From the NCBI GenBank assembly GCA_965153455.1, contig OZ234500.1:8370001-8434000 (forward strand): a DNA stretch of 64,000 nt, given 5' to 3'. Source of the stretch: Sphagnum compactum. Lineage: Eukaryota; Bryophyta; Sphagnopsida; Sphagnales. The position numbers and the translations under genes were made by a program. This document shows, in pieces, positions 39,201 to 51,810 of this stretch (positions are counted from its first letter, which is position 1; each line of letters starts with the position of its first letter). Under the pieces are notes generated by a model. It was not told the origin of the DNA. It worked only from the letters and a program-made list of their open reading frames with translations, and did not search any database.

Positions 39201-40379
39201 TACCATGTAGCTTCTTCCACATGTTCCAAGATAAATCCTGCAACTAACAAGTTGTCGTGTTTAACAATAACAACATAGTTTAGATTCAACTTGTATTTAG
39301 CTTGATGGGTTGATGGTATTGACATATCAAACTTTATGCAATGTTAAACAATTTGTGGGGGAATACCTTTTAGATATTTGTAGGTCTAGGCAAATATGTC
39401 CTTGAACTCTTGCAATAATGTTATTAACACTCAAGATCGTTCAAGTTCCAATGCCAAGTTGATCTTCATATACTGCAAAATGTCCAAAATCCCCAAATTG
39501 ATTTTGATCAAATGTTTTTCTTTTGTGATTGTCCAACCAACAATTGAAAACTACTCTAACTTTGTAGTAAAACAATATCCTCTTCTTCATTAGTAATTCC
39601 ACAAAAAAAATCATCACACAAAGGAACCTTTGGTCTTTTGGTTTCATTGCTAAGATGTTTAGTAACAACCATTGTCTTTAAAATATATTTCCTTGGATAG
39701 TTATGATGTAATTACCCTAATCATGTGAAACTTTTGCATCTTATAGCTGTGGACTATTAAGCAACATAGAATAGGTAGAATTCAATACACAATATTGCAC
39801 AACAATAGAAGTGACATTGTATGGAATATCATGAACAAATATTCGCAAAACTCAAATCAACCCTAAAGCCTTAATGGTTGTTTCATTGGCCATTTGTAGG
39901 TTGTAAGGTGCAAGTTGAGGTTTAGGTAATCTTAGATTAGCTTTCAATTTCTTTGTATTAATATTAATTCTATAACCTCCATCTTTACAATATATTTTAC
40001 CAATTTAATCCTTAATGATTACCAAATGATGATTAGTTATGGCTATAGAAACTACAATTGATTCAAACAATCATTTAGTTATTGGGGGTTTAGTAAGTTT
40101 GAATTTTTGGATCAAAAAACTTTTATTGTCTGGTACAATTTTAAGTAATTGATCCAAGTTATTTGAAACATATGTAATTGATACATGTTCTTCATTCCAA
40201 TTTGCAACTCCTTTTTCTTTTAAAGGTTTTCATTCTTTAAAAGCCTATTGTTCTTGTACAATTTTGTTTTGAGTGACCATTGTTGCAACCATATTCACTA
40301 ATGCATTGTTAGGTTTTGATTGTTTTGGAGTTATAGATAGTGCAATTTTGTTTTTCAACATTGTTTGTACTTTTAAAAA

Positions 40380-41372
40380 TCTTAGATAGTTGATGGATTG
40401 GTGGTCCATCAAGTTGCATAATAAACAAGGGAATTTGATTGGTAGTTTGTTTGACCTTATGGGTTGAACAACAACACCTATGATCATAGTTGTAATATTT
40501 GTTAGTGTGTTCTTCTTTCCAAGCTCAATAATGTTTAGTACGATGACCTTTCATAGTGTAATTTGTACATTACCAATTTGCACATGCCAGATTAGCAACA
40601 ACTATCGTTTTCCCTCCATTCTTGTTTACAAGTTATGAAAAAAAATGATTTGTATCCTTTAGGTCTATTTTTTTGACAGATGACAACAATTTCCTTATGT
40701 TTAATCAAAGCATTTTGCTTCATTCTTATTGTTGACAATTGAAAGTATGGATGAAGTCCCATTACAAAAATAATCGTCAACTAGGTATTGATTGCCTTAA
40801 TATGCAAATAACTAGCCCTGGCTTCAAAATTCTTTTGTACTAAACTTCCATCTGTTCATGATCTTCTTGTTTGATACTTCAAAGCTTCATGTAAATATGT
40901 TCATCATTTTTCTCTACTAGGTATTTTTTACAAAATGCATGTTCCAATTCTACAAATGTATGATTAGGATGAAATTGTACAAAATTTTTACCATGTTTAA
41001 AAAAAAATTCCTTGAACATGAAACCAAATAGATTAATGATATCCTCATTAATTGTCTTGGCTTTAGTTTCAATGGCCTTCTTAAATATTTGGATATGAAC
41101 ATCAAAATTTGTATCTTTGACATAAATTGGATACGACAATTACCTCCACATAGGAAGATTGATTTTTCCAATTAAGTTCAATGGTCTAGATATAGATGGA
41201 TACCATGGTGGAAAAAATGGTACCCATCTTGGGTTTGGCCTTGGCCAACCCATGGTCCATTTGGCCTATTAAGGGGTACAATTCTTCGACTTATTTTTGG
41301 TCCGAAATTTGGTGGTGGTGAATTGGGTGGATTGTTATTTTCACTACCTCCTCCTCTTGGAGACGATGCCAT
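40380..41372 (-). pseudogene. Gypsy gag remains
   Basis: A likely gag start is at 41,372 (MASSPRGGGSENNNPPN), followed by a Pro/Gly-rich segment. The capsid-like part at 41,139-40,879 reads MSYPIYVKDTNFDVHIQIFK, INLFGF, FHPNHTFVELEHAFCKKYL, typical of plant gypsy gag. A damaged zinc knuckle (PCLLCNLMDHQ, only part of the CCHC) lies near 40,430. Frames are broken between these parts. Confidence 0.78.
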
Positions 41373-44094
41373 TCTTCATACGGTAACAATTGATGGTTGA
41401 TTTGTCACAAGTACATGAACCATGATTAATGCAATAATAGCTAGAAAATGCACATGTGGCATTACCAATGTTGTGGCATTGGTTGTATGGCACTTGTGTT
41501 TGTATAAAATTTGTCATCTTGTGAAATACCCATTCATTATGAAAAAATAAAGTGATTTGCAACTAGCTTAGCAACTAGGTTTTTGAGTTACAATGACCAT
41601 TTGCAACTTCATTTCAATTCTATTGGACAAGTTGCATGAGTTGTAGCAAATGCAACTCATTGTATATGCATGCACCTCCAAAATTTTAAAATAAACAAAA
41701 AAGGTTGGAACAACCTTTTCAGCTCTAATTATAAACTAGAAAAACAAAACAAATTAGTTATGTAACACATGATGTGATAATTGCATCAACAAAAAACTAA
41801 GAAATGCACAAAATGTTTAGAGAAACATACCTTCTTTTTTCTAATTCATTTTGAATTTCTTGACAATAGGCATTAGTGCATGAAGGTAGTTGATGCAAAG
41901 GCCAAGATGTGTTGGTTTACTACCATTTGTCACTTGTTCAAGGGCTTCCCACCCAAATTTCATATTTTCAAATTTCAAAGTCCAACTTCCAAGTTGAAAT
42001 CCAAATGCATACTAGTTGTTCACAATGATCATGTGGTTGATTTGGTTGACTTGACTAATGTGTTCACATGATGGCTTGGTTATTTTGGCCTACATGTTTA
42101 CTAGATGTTAATTGTTAGAAGGAAAAAAATTATCCTTTGTAGTTCATCATGAATTTCTTGATAAGAAGCATAGGTGCATGATCCACTTGAGGGAATTGAT
42201 TTTTGCTAATGAAGTAATTAAACATTTAAGGTATAAGATATCAAGGTATATAAAGCCAAATCCATATGTACACCTTAATTGAACGTGTAATACAATATAC
42301 ACATTGCTTTTAATTTCACTTGAAGAATAAACTTTCACCTTTAATGAATTTGATGGTCTTACATGTTTGTAGGGTGACATGATGTTATGAATTACAATGT
42401 ATTGGAAAACTAATAATTAAACAATTAAACAACAGTCACAAAATAGTGGATATATATATATATATATATAGTGGCAACTTAGTGGCACAACTAGTTGTAT
42501 CAATTGGAATAATTGTTGACAATTAATTACAAACAAGTTGAAATTGTCATATTTAATGAGTGATGAAAATGCATAGATGTGGCATGATTATACGTGTCAA
42601 GGTTGTACACTAGTTACAAAGTAGTTGTTGATTGAGTGTTATATTTAATGTAGTTGTAAGTAGTTGTCACATGCTATTAAATTACAACTTGCCAACAAAG
42701 TCAAACATGGTTGACTACAACCATATTTATAGTGTGTACATTCTATTATATGGTGTCCATCTTGCAACTAACTTGCAATTATAATACAATTCCTTGATTT
42801 TTTGATGTGGCACTTTATTTATTAATTTCCTATCTTTCCATGGGATAATTCTAACATAATTGTATATTAATTGTTTAGGAGCTATAGTTGCAAGGAAGTC
42901 TAGTTGCTGAAGACATGATTTCTCATACTAATTTGTGATTCAAACGATGCCATCATGAATACATGATGAATATATCATCATTGGTGTCCTAACTAGATAT
43001 GTGTACGAGTTGACCCCATATTAATATGGTGGTGTCACAATTGTGCTTAATTATTTTTCCATTGAAGTCACCAATTGTTGATGCTTCCTTATCCAGCTAC
43101 AAAGGCTAGATCAATAACAACCGGTCGTTTGTTGTATTGGATAATTTGATAGTGGCGGCTATTGTAAATTTTCCTATGTGTTTATTCTTTGTATGACAAA
43201 CTCCCATATGTTGTAATCATTGATTATTTTAGTTCTTTAACAATGGTTGGACAATCTTTAAAAGTACTTTCATTTGTACAATTGCATATTAAGTCAAAAC
43301 AATTCTTGCACGTCAATTATCAGTTTGGATCAAATTGATCCCAATTATTATGGTCAACATTGACCACAACAACGGTTGGCAAATCTTTTCAAACTTGATG
43401 TGTTTGCACAAGTTTTTGTGTAATTTAACATTCTTTTATGCCTTGTTGATTTACATGTTGTGCACTGATACCTCCCTAAGAAATTTTTAGACTTGAATCA
43501 TATTGAATAATTGAAATTCCTTTGATTTACACTTGAACCATTTGCTATAGATTTGTCAACAATTTAGCCACATCACCTTCTTCTTGAAGCTCCAATCATT
43601 TCTCAACCATGCCTTTTGTTATAAAAGAATCTACACATTGGTTCTTTTAACACCTTTAAATCAAAATTTGAGATTGATTGACATCTTTTGATTAACAATT
43701 CCTCATGCATTCTTGATTCATCCTTTTGATCACATGTTGTGGTTGATTAGTGACAATTTTTTTGGCAAACCTTTTGGTAAATATCATTTGTGAGGCATTA
43801 TTTCTTTGATTTCTTATTTTTCAACATGTATTCTGATCCATTTTTTTAGTACACTTGCCATTAAAATTTTAGACATTCTCTCTTACTACAAAATTAAAAA
43901 AACAAAAATCTTGCAAACCTCCTAGCAGAAAAAATTAAATTCTTTTACAAGTTAAACCAAATTTGTACCAATATTTCAAATCTGCAACATGGATAAGAAC
44001 TTCCAAAATTGTATTTTTGATTTTCTTAGAAAAAAATAAAATCTTCAAACAATCAAATCAATATTCACAAACCAAAGATTAATCAAAATTGTTT
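41373..44094. other. Leader region of the gypsy element
   Basis: The 2.7 kb between gag and the PBS. It includes a copy of an interspersed repeat (about 42,235-42,880) and a (TA)n run at 42,451-42,470. No coding potential. Confidence 0.5.
42235..42880. repeat. Interspersed AT-rich repeat, copy 1
   Basis: Shares ordered landmarks with 60,060-60,970: ATCAAGGTATA, CCATATGTACACC, a TTTTAA(T/C)TTCA word, ATGCAxA, GTACACTA(G/A)TT, CACATGC, TCAAACATGG and TTGCAATTATAAT. Similarity is patchy. I could not define the ends or a target duplication. Confidence 0.6.
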
Positions 44095-44111
44095 CCTCAG
44101 GATGGTTGCCA
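44095..44111 (-). other. Primer binding site of the gypsy element
   Basis: The minus strand reads TGGCAACCATCCTGAGG, two bases inside the 5' LTR edge. It begins TGG, complementary to a tRNA CCA end, and resembles a decayed form of the TGGCGCC-type PBS of many plant gypsy elements. The matching tRNA is not certain. Confidence 0.65.
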
Positions 44112-44113
44112 AA

Positions 44114-44570
44114 TGGAAAAAAGAAAAAAATCTCTTTTCAATATCTGCAAACCTTAATTTAAACAAAAAATGAAAGTTCTAAAACTAATATGTATGACTT
44201 CTTTGATCTACAATCAAAACTTACAAACAAATTGTTTTAAAAAATTAATAATTCTACAAAACACAAATGTGTAAGCAAAAATTCAAAACTAGAAATGAAT
44301 TTGTACTTCTCAAAACAAAATGAACTCATCTCAAAATTCCAAACATATGAATTCAATTTCTATCTCTTGTTTAAAACTCTGTAAAATCTATTAAAATTTT
44401 TATGTTAAAAATAATAACCAATAAAATCTTAGTAGTAAACCAACTAATAATTAACATGATCAATAAGCAAACTAAATAACTATATTGTAATCCAAATTAC
44501 AACTTTAAATCTACAACTACTCAAACTATAGATATTATCGATCTTTTGAAATAAATTCCATCTCTTAACA
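44114..44570 (-). repeat. 5' LTR of the gypsy element
   Basis: 457 bp, starting TGGAAAAAAG and ending CTCTTAACA on the plus strand, homologous to the uninterrupted parts of 25,450-26,803. The site equivalent to the nested solo LTR is intact here. Confidence 0.85.
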
Positions 44571-46191
44571 ACTTAATGCAAGTGACATTAACCTCTCCTC
44601 TTGATTGCAATGGGAATACATTTCTTCTCATCCACTCCAAAACAATCAAATTGTTTACCATCAATTAGGATATTTTAGCAACATAAGGTTTTTGTCACAT
44701 ACACAAAAAACTTTTTTGGCATTCCTTGTAAGGAAAAGAGTGGAAACCTTGAACAAATCAAAGTTAAGTTAACAAAACATCAGGAAAGCTCTCAAAGGGA
44801 ATCATGGGACCAATATTTCAATGTTTTATTCTAATCATTGTATTTTCCCATTGTCAAACAAACCATTTCATGTTTTGCATAGCGGAAATCCAAGTTCTCA
44901 GTCCCACAAGGAATCCTAAAAAAGTTTCTTGTGATAAGCCTTTGATCCTCAATACAAGGAATCATTCACTAAATTGTCCATGGTACTTGGGCCAATCTGA
45001 CAGTCCATTGTCAACCTTTAGTTATTTTTCAGAAATTTTCAGAAAATCAATTTGATACCCTTTATTTAATTATTTTCATATTGAACCACAAATGTAAGAA
45101 AATATTGCACATTCAACAATGGTGAAAGTCATCTATCTCCAAGCATGTTTCATCAACATGTCTTAATTTCACGACTAGGGTCAACAGAAATATAAAAATA
45201 AAAAGAAGCATGCAATTGTCCAGTTATTGCTTCTTTCCAAAAATTTCATATACATGACTCAATGAGCAAATTGATTCCAAACTCCCTCCCAATCTTTTGT
45301 TTGAAAGGGTTGTTTGTAATAATATCCTGCTCAGGAGGAAATTCCATGTTACACCCCCTTTCTTGGGTGTTGGGGACAGAGGGATTATGCATAGTGTGAT
45401 TTGTTCATCTCATCAGTTTTGATGGCAATTACCATAACGGCATTACACTTTGGACCTCAAGCGCCACACTCACTCCCCGTGCATAATGCCCTGCTGTCAG
45501 GGCCTTTTTCCATACATATTCATTGGTATCTGGAATTCTCTGCTCCCAAACTTCTATCTCACAAACACCATGGTGCACAAACTGTGTTTTCTTCATGTAA
45601 GAAATGAATTCAACAGTTCCTTCACTCAAAAGGACTCATCCAGAAATGTGCATCAAAAACCTCAAATGAATCCCTAATGAACACAAAGAGAAATTATAAT
45701 CTGTACAGAAGAATGATAAAACAATACCCTGAAGGGTGGCAGAAGATGAACTTGTGTTGATGTACAAAGACCAATTCTGTTTGCCTGAGGTCTGCATATC
45801 TGAGTAAGAATTTGGTGCCCATCAATTCAAGACTACAACATGGGGGCTCTGACTGCCCAACTACAAACTCTATGCAATACCCAAATATCATTTTTGGCTC
45901 CTCCACAAAAACTGATCAAATCTACCACAGCAAAAGGCACAAAAACATATGATAACCTATCACAAGTGAAATAATGCACCTGCCTTCCCATGTATGTGAG
46001 GTGAAATTTTCAAAATGGGCTTGCTTGTCAAATTGAACAAATACTTGAATTGGAGGCAAGGAGGCTTGAGAGTACAGTTGATTCCTCTGGCACTGCACTG
46101 TCCCCAAATGATGCACCAGGTCATTTACAATTAACAGTAAATGACCTAGTCTAGTTGCTGATGCTCTTTGTGGCTCTGGGGGCTGGGCCTG
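44571..46191. other. Spacer downstream of the DeSI gene
   Basis: No gene supported. The part nearest 46,191 should include the DeSI 3' UTR. Frames at 44,804-45,055 and 45,429-45,629 have no recognisable family. Confidence 0.5.
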
Positions 46192-48424
46192 TCAGTCTTT
46201 CCAAGGCAAACAAATAACAGAATTGCTGCCTGGCTTAGTGCCATTCTGCTGTGATGTGGATGGGTCTTTTGACAGGAGTCTTGAAGGACTGATTGTAAAG
46301 TTAAAGCGGCGTCCTGAACTACCAGTAGGAGAGTCTTGCAACCTATCAGGGCTCACTGCTGCTGCAGATGTCACTGGCCCAAACATATAACGTACAGCAG
46401 ATCTACTTCTTGTCAACACCTCAGCTTTAGCTTGCCGCAACTGCTCAAATTCATAGCACATGCCAGGTCATGACCACATCAGTAAGAATTTTCCATTTAT
46501 CAAACTCATCATCTTTACGTCTTATCATAACATATAACAGCACTGACACCTTATATCATTCCCCAAACACAAGCTAATCAACAGTAACAAGGATGTACAT
46601 TTTGTTTACAGATCTAAAGTCTAACATGGTTTCCTAAAAGACTAATGAAACAAGAAAAGACTCGTGGAAGCTTAATTTTCATTTTCCTGACTACTACGTT
46701 ACTCCTTGCCATGCATATGACCTCAGAGATGTCAGGGTGCTCTTATCACTTATCTACCACAGTATCCAATACATCCTTAATAACTGATTCAGCAGCTCTA
46801 TTACATATCAGGAGTCTTGGCACCAATAAGATGCACCAGTGCTGACTCTGATGTTCTGATAGCAGTTGAAACAAAAGTGAATGTTGATGAGTAAGAGCCA
46901 TACCCTCTCCATGGTGTTCCCAGCAGCTTCAACTGCAGCATCACCCACATTTGCAAACCTATTGACCCACACTGTCCAGCCACAGTTGCATACCTCAAGT
47001 CAGCTTCAAATTTGGTCATCCCCAAATCATAAATCTCAGATTCCAGTTTCAGACATTGTGTCATCTTAAATGAAAATGGTTTTGAAGGTGAAAACAATAT
47101 CTCTTTGCAAATCAAATGCCCAAAATCACAAGACAAAAAAGTGGCTCTGGAAAAATACAGAGAGAGAGACAGAGATGGAGTTGAGATTCAACTTACAAGG
47201 TAGCTTTTGGACACCAAGCTTGGCACAAAATTCCTCACAGAAATGGTTGCAGTTGCGTGAGAGGAGATCATAGGAGCACCCAGGCCACTCATGACTCAGC
47301 TCCCTGAGAATCCGGTTGACCTGCATGACAGACACATCTGCATGTCCAAGTGATAGTGTCTCACGGTATGTGTACATGGGGTTTGTCTTCGGTGGACAGC
47401 TGAACACACCACTCCCATTCTCACAGAACCCGAAAGACCATTCCTCATCAAAAACCTGCTATCATCACAACATATGCTTAGAGTGTGTGCGTGGTCATTT
47501 CTTCTTGCTCTTAGTTCTATTGAGCCAAAGCCTTAGAGCACCTCCGCCCATACTTGGCATTTGGCCCTGCAACAACAGGTTTCTCCCATCCAACATTTAC
47601 TTATTTACTGATTCCAAGCCCCGCCCACAAACATGAACCTAGGACAGTAAAAGGTCAGAATCTACTAATAACAAACCACCTGGACCAATGATAACATATA
47701 GCCAATCAAGAACAGGTGTTAGAGTATGCTGTGGATTTGCTAGCCTCATGATATTGAGCAAAATTGAATGCTGAGTCACAGTCATTTTACTGAGAATGTT
47801 AGTCAAATTTTTACCGATCTTCACCCAAACTATATTGTACAGTGTGTTGCCCTTAGAGCATATCCATTGGTGCTCAGCATGTGACCCTGCAAAAATATTT
47901 CTCAAATCCAAGTTTTAGTTATTTACTTTTTTCCAACCCCAGGGAGCAATCTATAAACACGATTTGACTGTATTTATTAGACTCTTCCAGGGTTCTTCCA
48001 GGGCCCTCGAGGTTTTGCATTTTTTCAGGGTCACAGCAGTCTTCAAATGGATCCACTAGATATGACTGCTGCACCTCATACCTCATCCAAGATTTTCAGT
48101 GTAAGGCCACATACTGAGCACCTGTGGAGATGCTTTTACACCTGAAAGATCTAGGAATGCAGACACTGGTATGAGAGTTACACACCCATGACTATCACAT
48201 CTTCAGACATGAAATAGGAGGACTAACTAACTGCCTTCTTCTCATTGCCCAGATACATTCATTTATTCAAGCAAGGACCCAACTCTGACCTGAACACCGC
48301 TGTGGAAGATACCGCCGATGCCAATGCCATCCCGCATTATCTTGTTGATGTTCATGATCATCGAGTTCGCTCGCACATTCATGCTACTAGTCACATCGTA
48401 TACATGTAAAATCACCTCCACCAT
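46192..48424 (-). CDS. DeSI-like (PPPDE) desumoylating isopeptidase, four exons
   Basis: Proposed exons on the minus strand: 48,424-48,290, 47,455-47,197, 46,971-46,904 and 46,440-46,192, all joined with GT...AG borders and giving 236 residues. The protein begins MVEVILHVYDVTSS, as plant DeSI-like proteins do. The PPPDE fold spans about residues 3-152. The catalytic pair is visible: His41 in GGIFHSGVQ and Cys114 in LLSRNCNHFC. EEWSFGFCENGSGVFSC and NPMYTYRETLSLG are further family blocks; WVNRFANVGDAAVEAAGNT closes the fold. These thiol proteases remove SUMO or ubiquitin from proteins in metazoans and plants; the substrate here is unknown. The Ser/Pro-rich tail (about 155-236) is variable in the family. 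All catalytic residues are kept, so it is likely active. Intron 1 (834 bp) contains a duplicated repeat. Confidence 0.93.
47531..47960. repeat. Two copies of a short interspersed repeat in DeSI intron 1
   Basis: Copies at about 47,531-47,632 and 47,851-47,958 both start CCTTAGAGCA and share GACCCTGCAA/GGCCCTGCAA, TTTCTC, ATCCAA, TTATTTACT and TCCAA(C/G)CCC. They are direct repeats 320 bp apart. The leading AGAGCA(C/T)(C/A)TCC word resembles the AGAGCATCTCCA start of repeats widespread in plant genomes. Confidence 0.65.
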
Positions 48425-48602
48425 CCCTACTACTCCTACTCCTCCTTTCCTCTCCCACGCCTTCTCTCTCCCTCCTTCCCCCTCCGATCTTAACTACGTA
48501 TTGCACACTCTGCACTGCTACACGCAACCAATAATGTGACAAGAAGTTTGAACCAAACATACTAACGACTTCAGACTAGTACTAAAACTACATCACAACA
48601 AC
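48425..48602 (-). promoter_or_regulatory. DeSI leader and probable promoter region
   Basis: Directly upstream of the DeSI ATG the minus strand is rich in GGAGGAGTAGGAG repeats, typical of a plant 5' leader. G+C is high compared with the surroundings. No clear TATA box was found. It separates DeSI from a divergent frame starting at 48,603. Confidence 0.45.
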
Positions 48603-48848
48603 ATGAGCAAGCGCGCGGAGCGCTATACTCCTACCCATATTCGTCCGAATCGTCGTGCCCAAAACTTCAAAGACCCTTTTACTCCACCTCCTCCTCCTCA
48701 TTCTCCTCCTTTAGTTTCCATCGCTTCCCGTTTTCAGATCGACGTGTGCGAACTGTGGATCTGTCTGGACCTGGGCGGGGCGCGCGTCTACGATGATTGC
48801 TACTTCCCTCGCACTAAGCGAATCTTTGTCTGTTTCTTTAGGTCATAG
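48603..48848 (+). CDS. Possible divergent small protein or chance frame
   Basis: An 81-residue frame begins MSKRAERYTPTHIRPNRR, has a run of prolines (TPPPPPHSPP) and ends in ICLDLGGARVYDDCYFPRTK. It starts 178 bp from the DeSI ATG on the other strand, so the two could share a bidirectional promoter. I do not recognise it. It may be only GC-rich promoter or leader DNA; the proline run is just the reverse of a GGAGGAG tract. Confidence 0.2.
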   Translation: MSKRAERYTPTHIRPNRRAQNFKDPFTPPPPPHSPPLVSIASRFQIDVCELWICLDLGGARVYDDCYFPRTKRIFVCFFRS

Positions 48849-50772
48849 CCCAGTGCCAAGCAGGGTATTTTTTTATTTTTTTATTTACAATTTTGTGAGG
48901 TAGGTGGACTGGCGATCATCCACAAGAGGATTTTAGCCAAATTTGACTACACAGGAAAGTAGACTTCTTTTGAAACGTTGCTGTATTTTTTGGCAACCTG
49001 CTATAGAACCAGCCAGCGATTTTTTGTGTGCCAAATTTCGTCAAAATGAAAAATAAATAAAAGGGAATATTATGTCTCAATATTCTCGTTTTTAAATGAA
49101 AAGAATCGCCCAATTCGGGAAAAAAAGAGTTTATTTTGAAAAAAGTTGGCCAGATTTGAACTTTGGACTCTGATTTTTTATAGCTTGGTAGCATTTTAAA
49201 AATTAGTTTAAAATCTATTTAGACAGGTTCTAAATACCTATTGCCAAGTAATGCTAAATCCCTCTTGGGATGACGCAACAATTGGAAAATGGAAAAAAAA
49301 AAATATCACCAGCTAGAACCTGAAATCTAAATCTGGCGATTTCAAAAGTTTTTCTCCTCTCGAATTTGGGCCATCTAGAAGAATTTAAAAAAAAAAAAAA
49401 AAAACTTTGTATGGTTCACAGCCCCTTTTTTGAATGGCCAAATAGTGAAATTTTCGCCACCAAAAAAAACCCTGAGCGGCAAAACCTTTAGGTTTGGTCC
49501 AAGGGGCTGGCTACTGGTGGTTGCCCACTCGGATGGTGACAGTTTTTGGACGAATAATGGAGTCCAGGTCCCACCAAACTCCCAACGTTTTCTTCTTGTC
49601 TTGTTGCCACAAATAGAAGAATTTTCCTTTGTTCGTTAGTTGGGGAAACTGACTCAAGTTAGTTTCAATCCCTCTCTCTGTCCCTGCCCTCCCAAATTGT
49701 TAAAAGACCAGCTTGGGTGGGTGGTGCCTTGGGCCGTTGTTGGGTTTTCATCACACTAGTGACTTGACTTGGATTGAGTGAGCGTTTAGTCCGAAAGTGA
49801 GTGTTCTTTTGTTTTTGACACCCATTTTGCAAGCCTTAGTTAGAGATTTGGTCCAATCTAAGTTAGTTGTCCATGAATCCGATTGTAGAGAGCCAATCAT
49901 CTAATTCAAAGTTTACACACTCAAATGCTGGTGGGAGAAATTTCAGCCAAATTTGAGCAAATGTATCTAGTAAGGAATGTTGTTTGTCATGTTGAGATCT
50001 CCCACACCACAACACCCTCATCACACTCTTAGTACACTTGGAAAGCCCTCCGTGAGTAGGGGTGCATCAAGGTGGTTTCATAATGTTTAGAGTTCCATTG
50101 CAAGAGTTATCCAATATTGAACAAAATTTTCATTAAATTTTCATTAAAATCAACCAACGAATTTTAGAAAAATTGAGTCATTCTCTTGGTATTGTTGAAA
50201 ATTGCTCAATGAGTATCATTTTATGCAGGTAATTTTGTATTTATAAAACCTAAAGTGTTGGAGAAATTGAATTGTGAATAATTTGTGTCATTGAAAATTA
50301 AATAAAAAATCAACAAATATTCTAGAGTTCACATTTGAGCTAATGACACAAGTCACATTAATGATGGGTGCTAATTTAAAATATGTGTGAATATATAAAG
50401 GAAGGTTTGTTTGTTGGGCCTTGTGCCCTTAGGGGGAGGGATTAAAATATTCAGGTTCGTTCTTTTTGGCATTTACAGTAATTTTCCATGTTCAGGTGAG
50501 CGAAATCAAGTATCACTTCGATCATGTTCACATTGATTTAAACTCCTAACTGTTTAGGGTTAGGGTTTCAATCATGGGGTGGTGGCTAGATTTTGGTGCC
50601 TTTTGGGAGGAATAATAGTTGAATATCTTTTGTGTTGCATGTTTTGTTGTATTGCTTTGATTGCTTTCTAGATTTTTCAAGTTTTGTTGCTCGCTTCAAA
50701 ATCATTGTCACATCTTTTGGGTTAGTCCATAGGTAGAGGATGAAGAGTTACACAAGTATGTGGACGTTGTTT

Positions 50773-50855
50773 GTGTTGGTTTTCGTTGGAGTTGGAAAAG
50801 TTTTGCACCTTGGTGTGTTGGTTTTGGTTGGAAGTGAAAAGGTTTTGCACCTTGG
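50773..50855. repeat. 42-bp tandem duplication
   Basis: Two copies starting GTGTTGGTTTT and ending TTTTGCACCTTGG at 50,773-50,814 and 50,815-50,855. Confidence 0.8.
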
Positions 50856-51179
50856 TTGTGGAGTTTTGAGTTTTTAATGATTTTCTTAAGCATATGTTGT
50901 AGGAAGGAAACTCTACACAAATTAAATGAAAGCTTGTTGGGGTTGTCTACATGTCTTACTTTATGTGTCAAGCATGGGTTCATTCTTTTATTTTTGCAAG
51001 CACAAGAGCGTAAGGTTTGTGAGTGCGAGTTTTTTCTTTCTTATTGTGAAAGACACTTTGTGAGAAAAATGCTCTTCAAAACAGAGTCTTTTGTAATGTT
51101 TATTTATTTATTTGTTTTTGCCATTGTGAGGAACGTAAATTTTCTTTCAACTAAGCTTTGTCACATAGCACAAGTTGGG

Positions 51180-51810
51180 CTGCCTTTCCGGGAGGTATTT
51201 TTCTTATTGTTTACTTATTTGTTGTTTTGTTTAATTAATTTTTTTCGTTTTTATAATCTACATTTTTCTTAAAATGAGAGTTTTTTTATAAAAAAACGTT
51301 CTCTTCATTCATTCACTTTTTTTGGGGGAGATATTTGCATGTATAATTTACTGTTATTTGTTTCCTTCTGTTTTCTTGCTTTAATTATTTTATTTTTGTT
51401 CTTTGTTTTGTTTGTTTTTTTCCCTTTTTTCCCCCTGTTTTTATATATTTTGTTTGTTTTTTTTCTGATTTTTCTATTTCTCTTTTCTACTTTGTTTTGT
51501 TGCTTTGTTCAAAGAATTATTTTTTTCCATTTTGTAAAGGTTGGATTTTGTTTTCTTTCTTGATTTTTTTGTTTTTCTTCTGTTATTCTGTTTTTTGTTG
51601 TTTTTTCCTTTTGTCGATTTTTATTTATTTTTTGGTTATGTAAAATGTTGTTCTTTGTTTTTTTTCTTTCTTTTCCCTTGTTTTTCCCAATTTCTTTTGT
51701 TTTTATGGCTTTTTGGTTGCTTTTCTCTTTGTTGCTTTGGTTTTAGAAATTTTTTTGAGTTGTTCTATAAAGGTTGCAACATTGAAAAATAATTTGAATT
51801 TTTTTTTTTG
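51180..51810. repeat. T-rich strand-biased tract
   Basis: The plus strand is dominated by T with G and C interspersed and very little A. It creates long Phe/Leu-rich frames on the plus strand (for example 51,339-51,563) that are composition artefacts, not membrane proteins. Confidence 0.75.

Larger units (their letters stand above)
25450..44570 (-). mobile_element. Old Ty3/gypsy LTR retrotransposon with three nested insertions
   Basis: Both LTRs can be aligned (25,450-26,803 and 44,114-44,570), with TGGAAAA at the left edge and CTCTTAACA at the right edge of each. On the minus strand the order is 5' LTR, PBS, gag (about 41,372-40,380), RT and RNase H (about 39,200-37,600), integrase, then 3' LTR. 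This integrase-after-RT order is that of Ty3/gypsy. All frames are broken by stops and indels, so the copy is dead. The expected target duplication is only partly visible (GCTTT left, ACTTA right). Removing the three nested insertions leaves about 11.8 kb. Some of the remainder, such as the long gag leader and the 2.9 kb beyond integrase, may hold further insertions I could not bound. Confidence 0.87.

Noticed and set aside
25445-44575. Exact target duplication of the gypsy element
   Set aside because: The flanks GCTTT and ACTTA match at only three of five positions, so the repeat is at best decayed and was not claimed.
51339-51792. Phe/Leu-rich membrane-protein-like frames
   Set aside because: They come from the T-rich composition of the plus strand; neighbouring frames look the same and no family motif is present.
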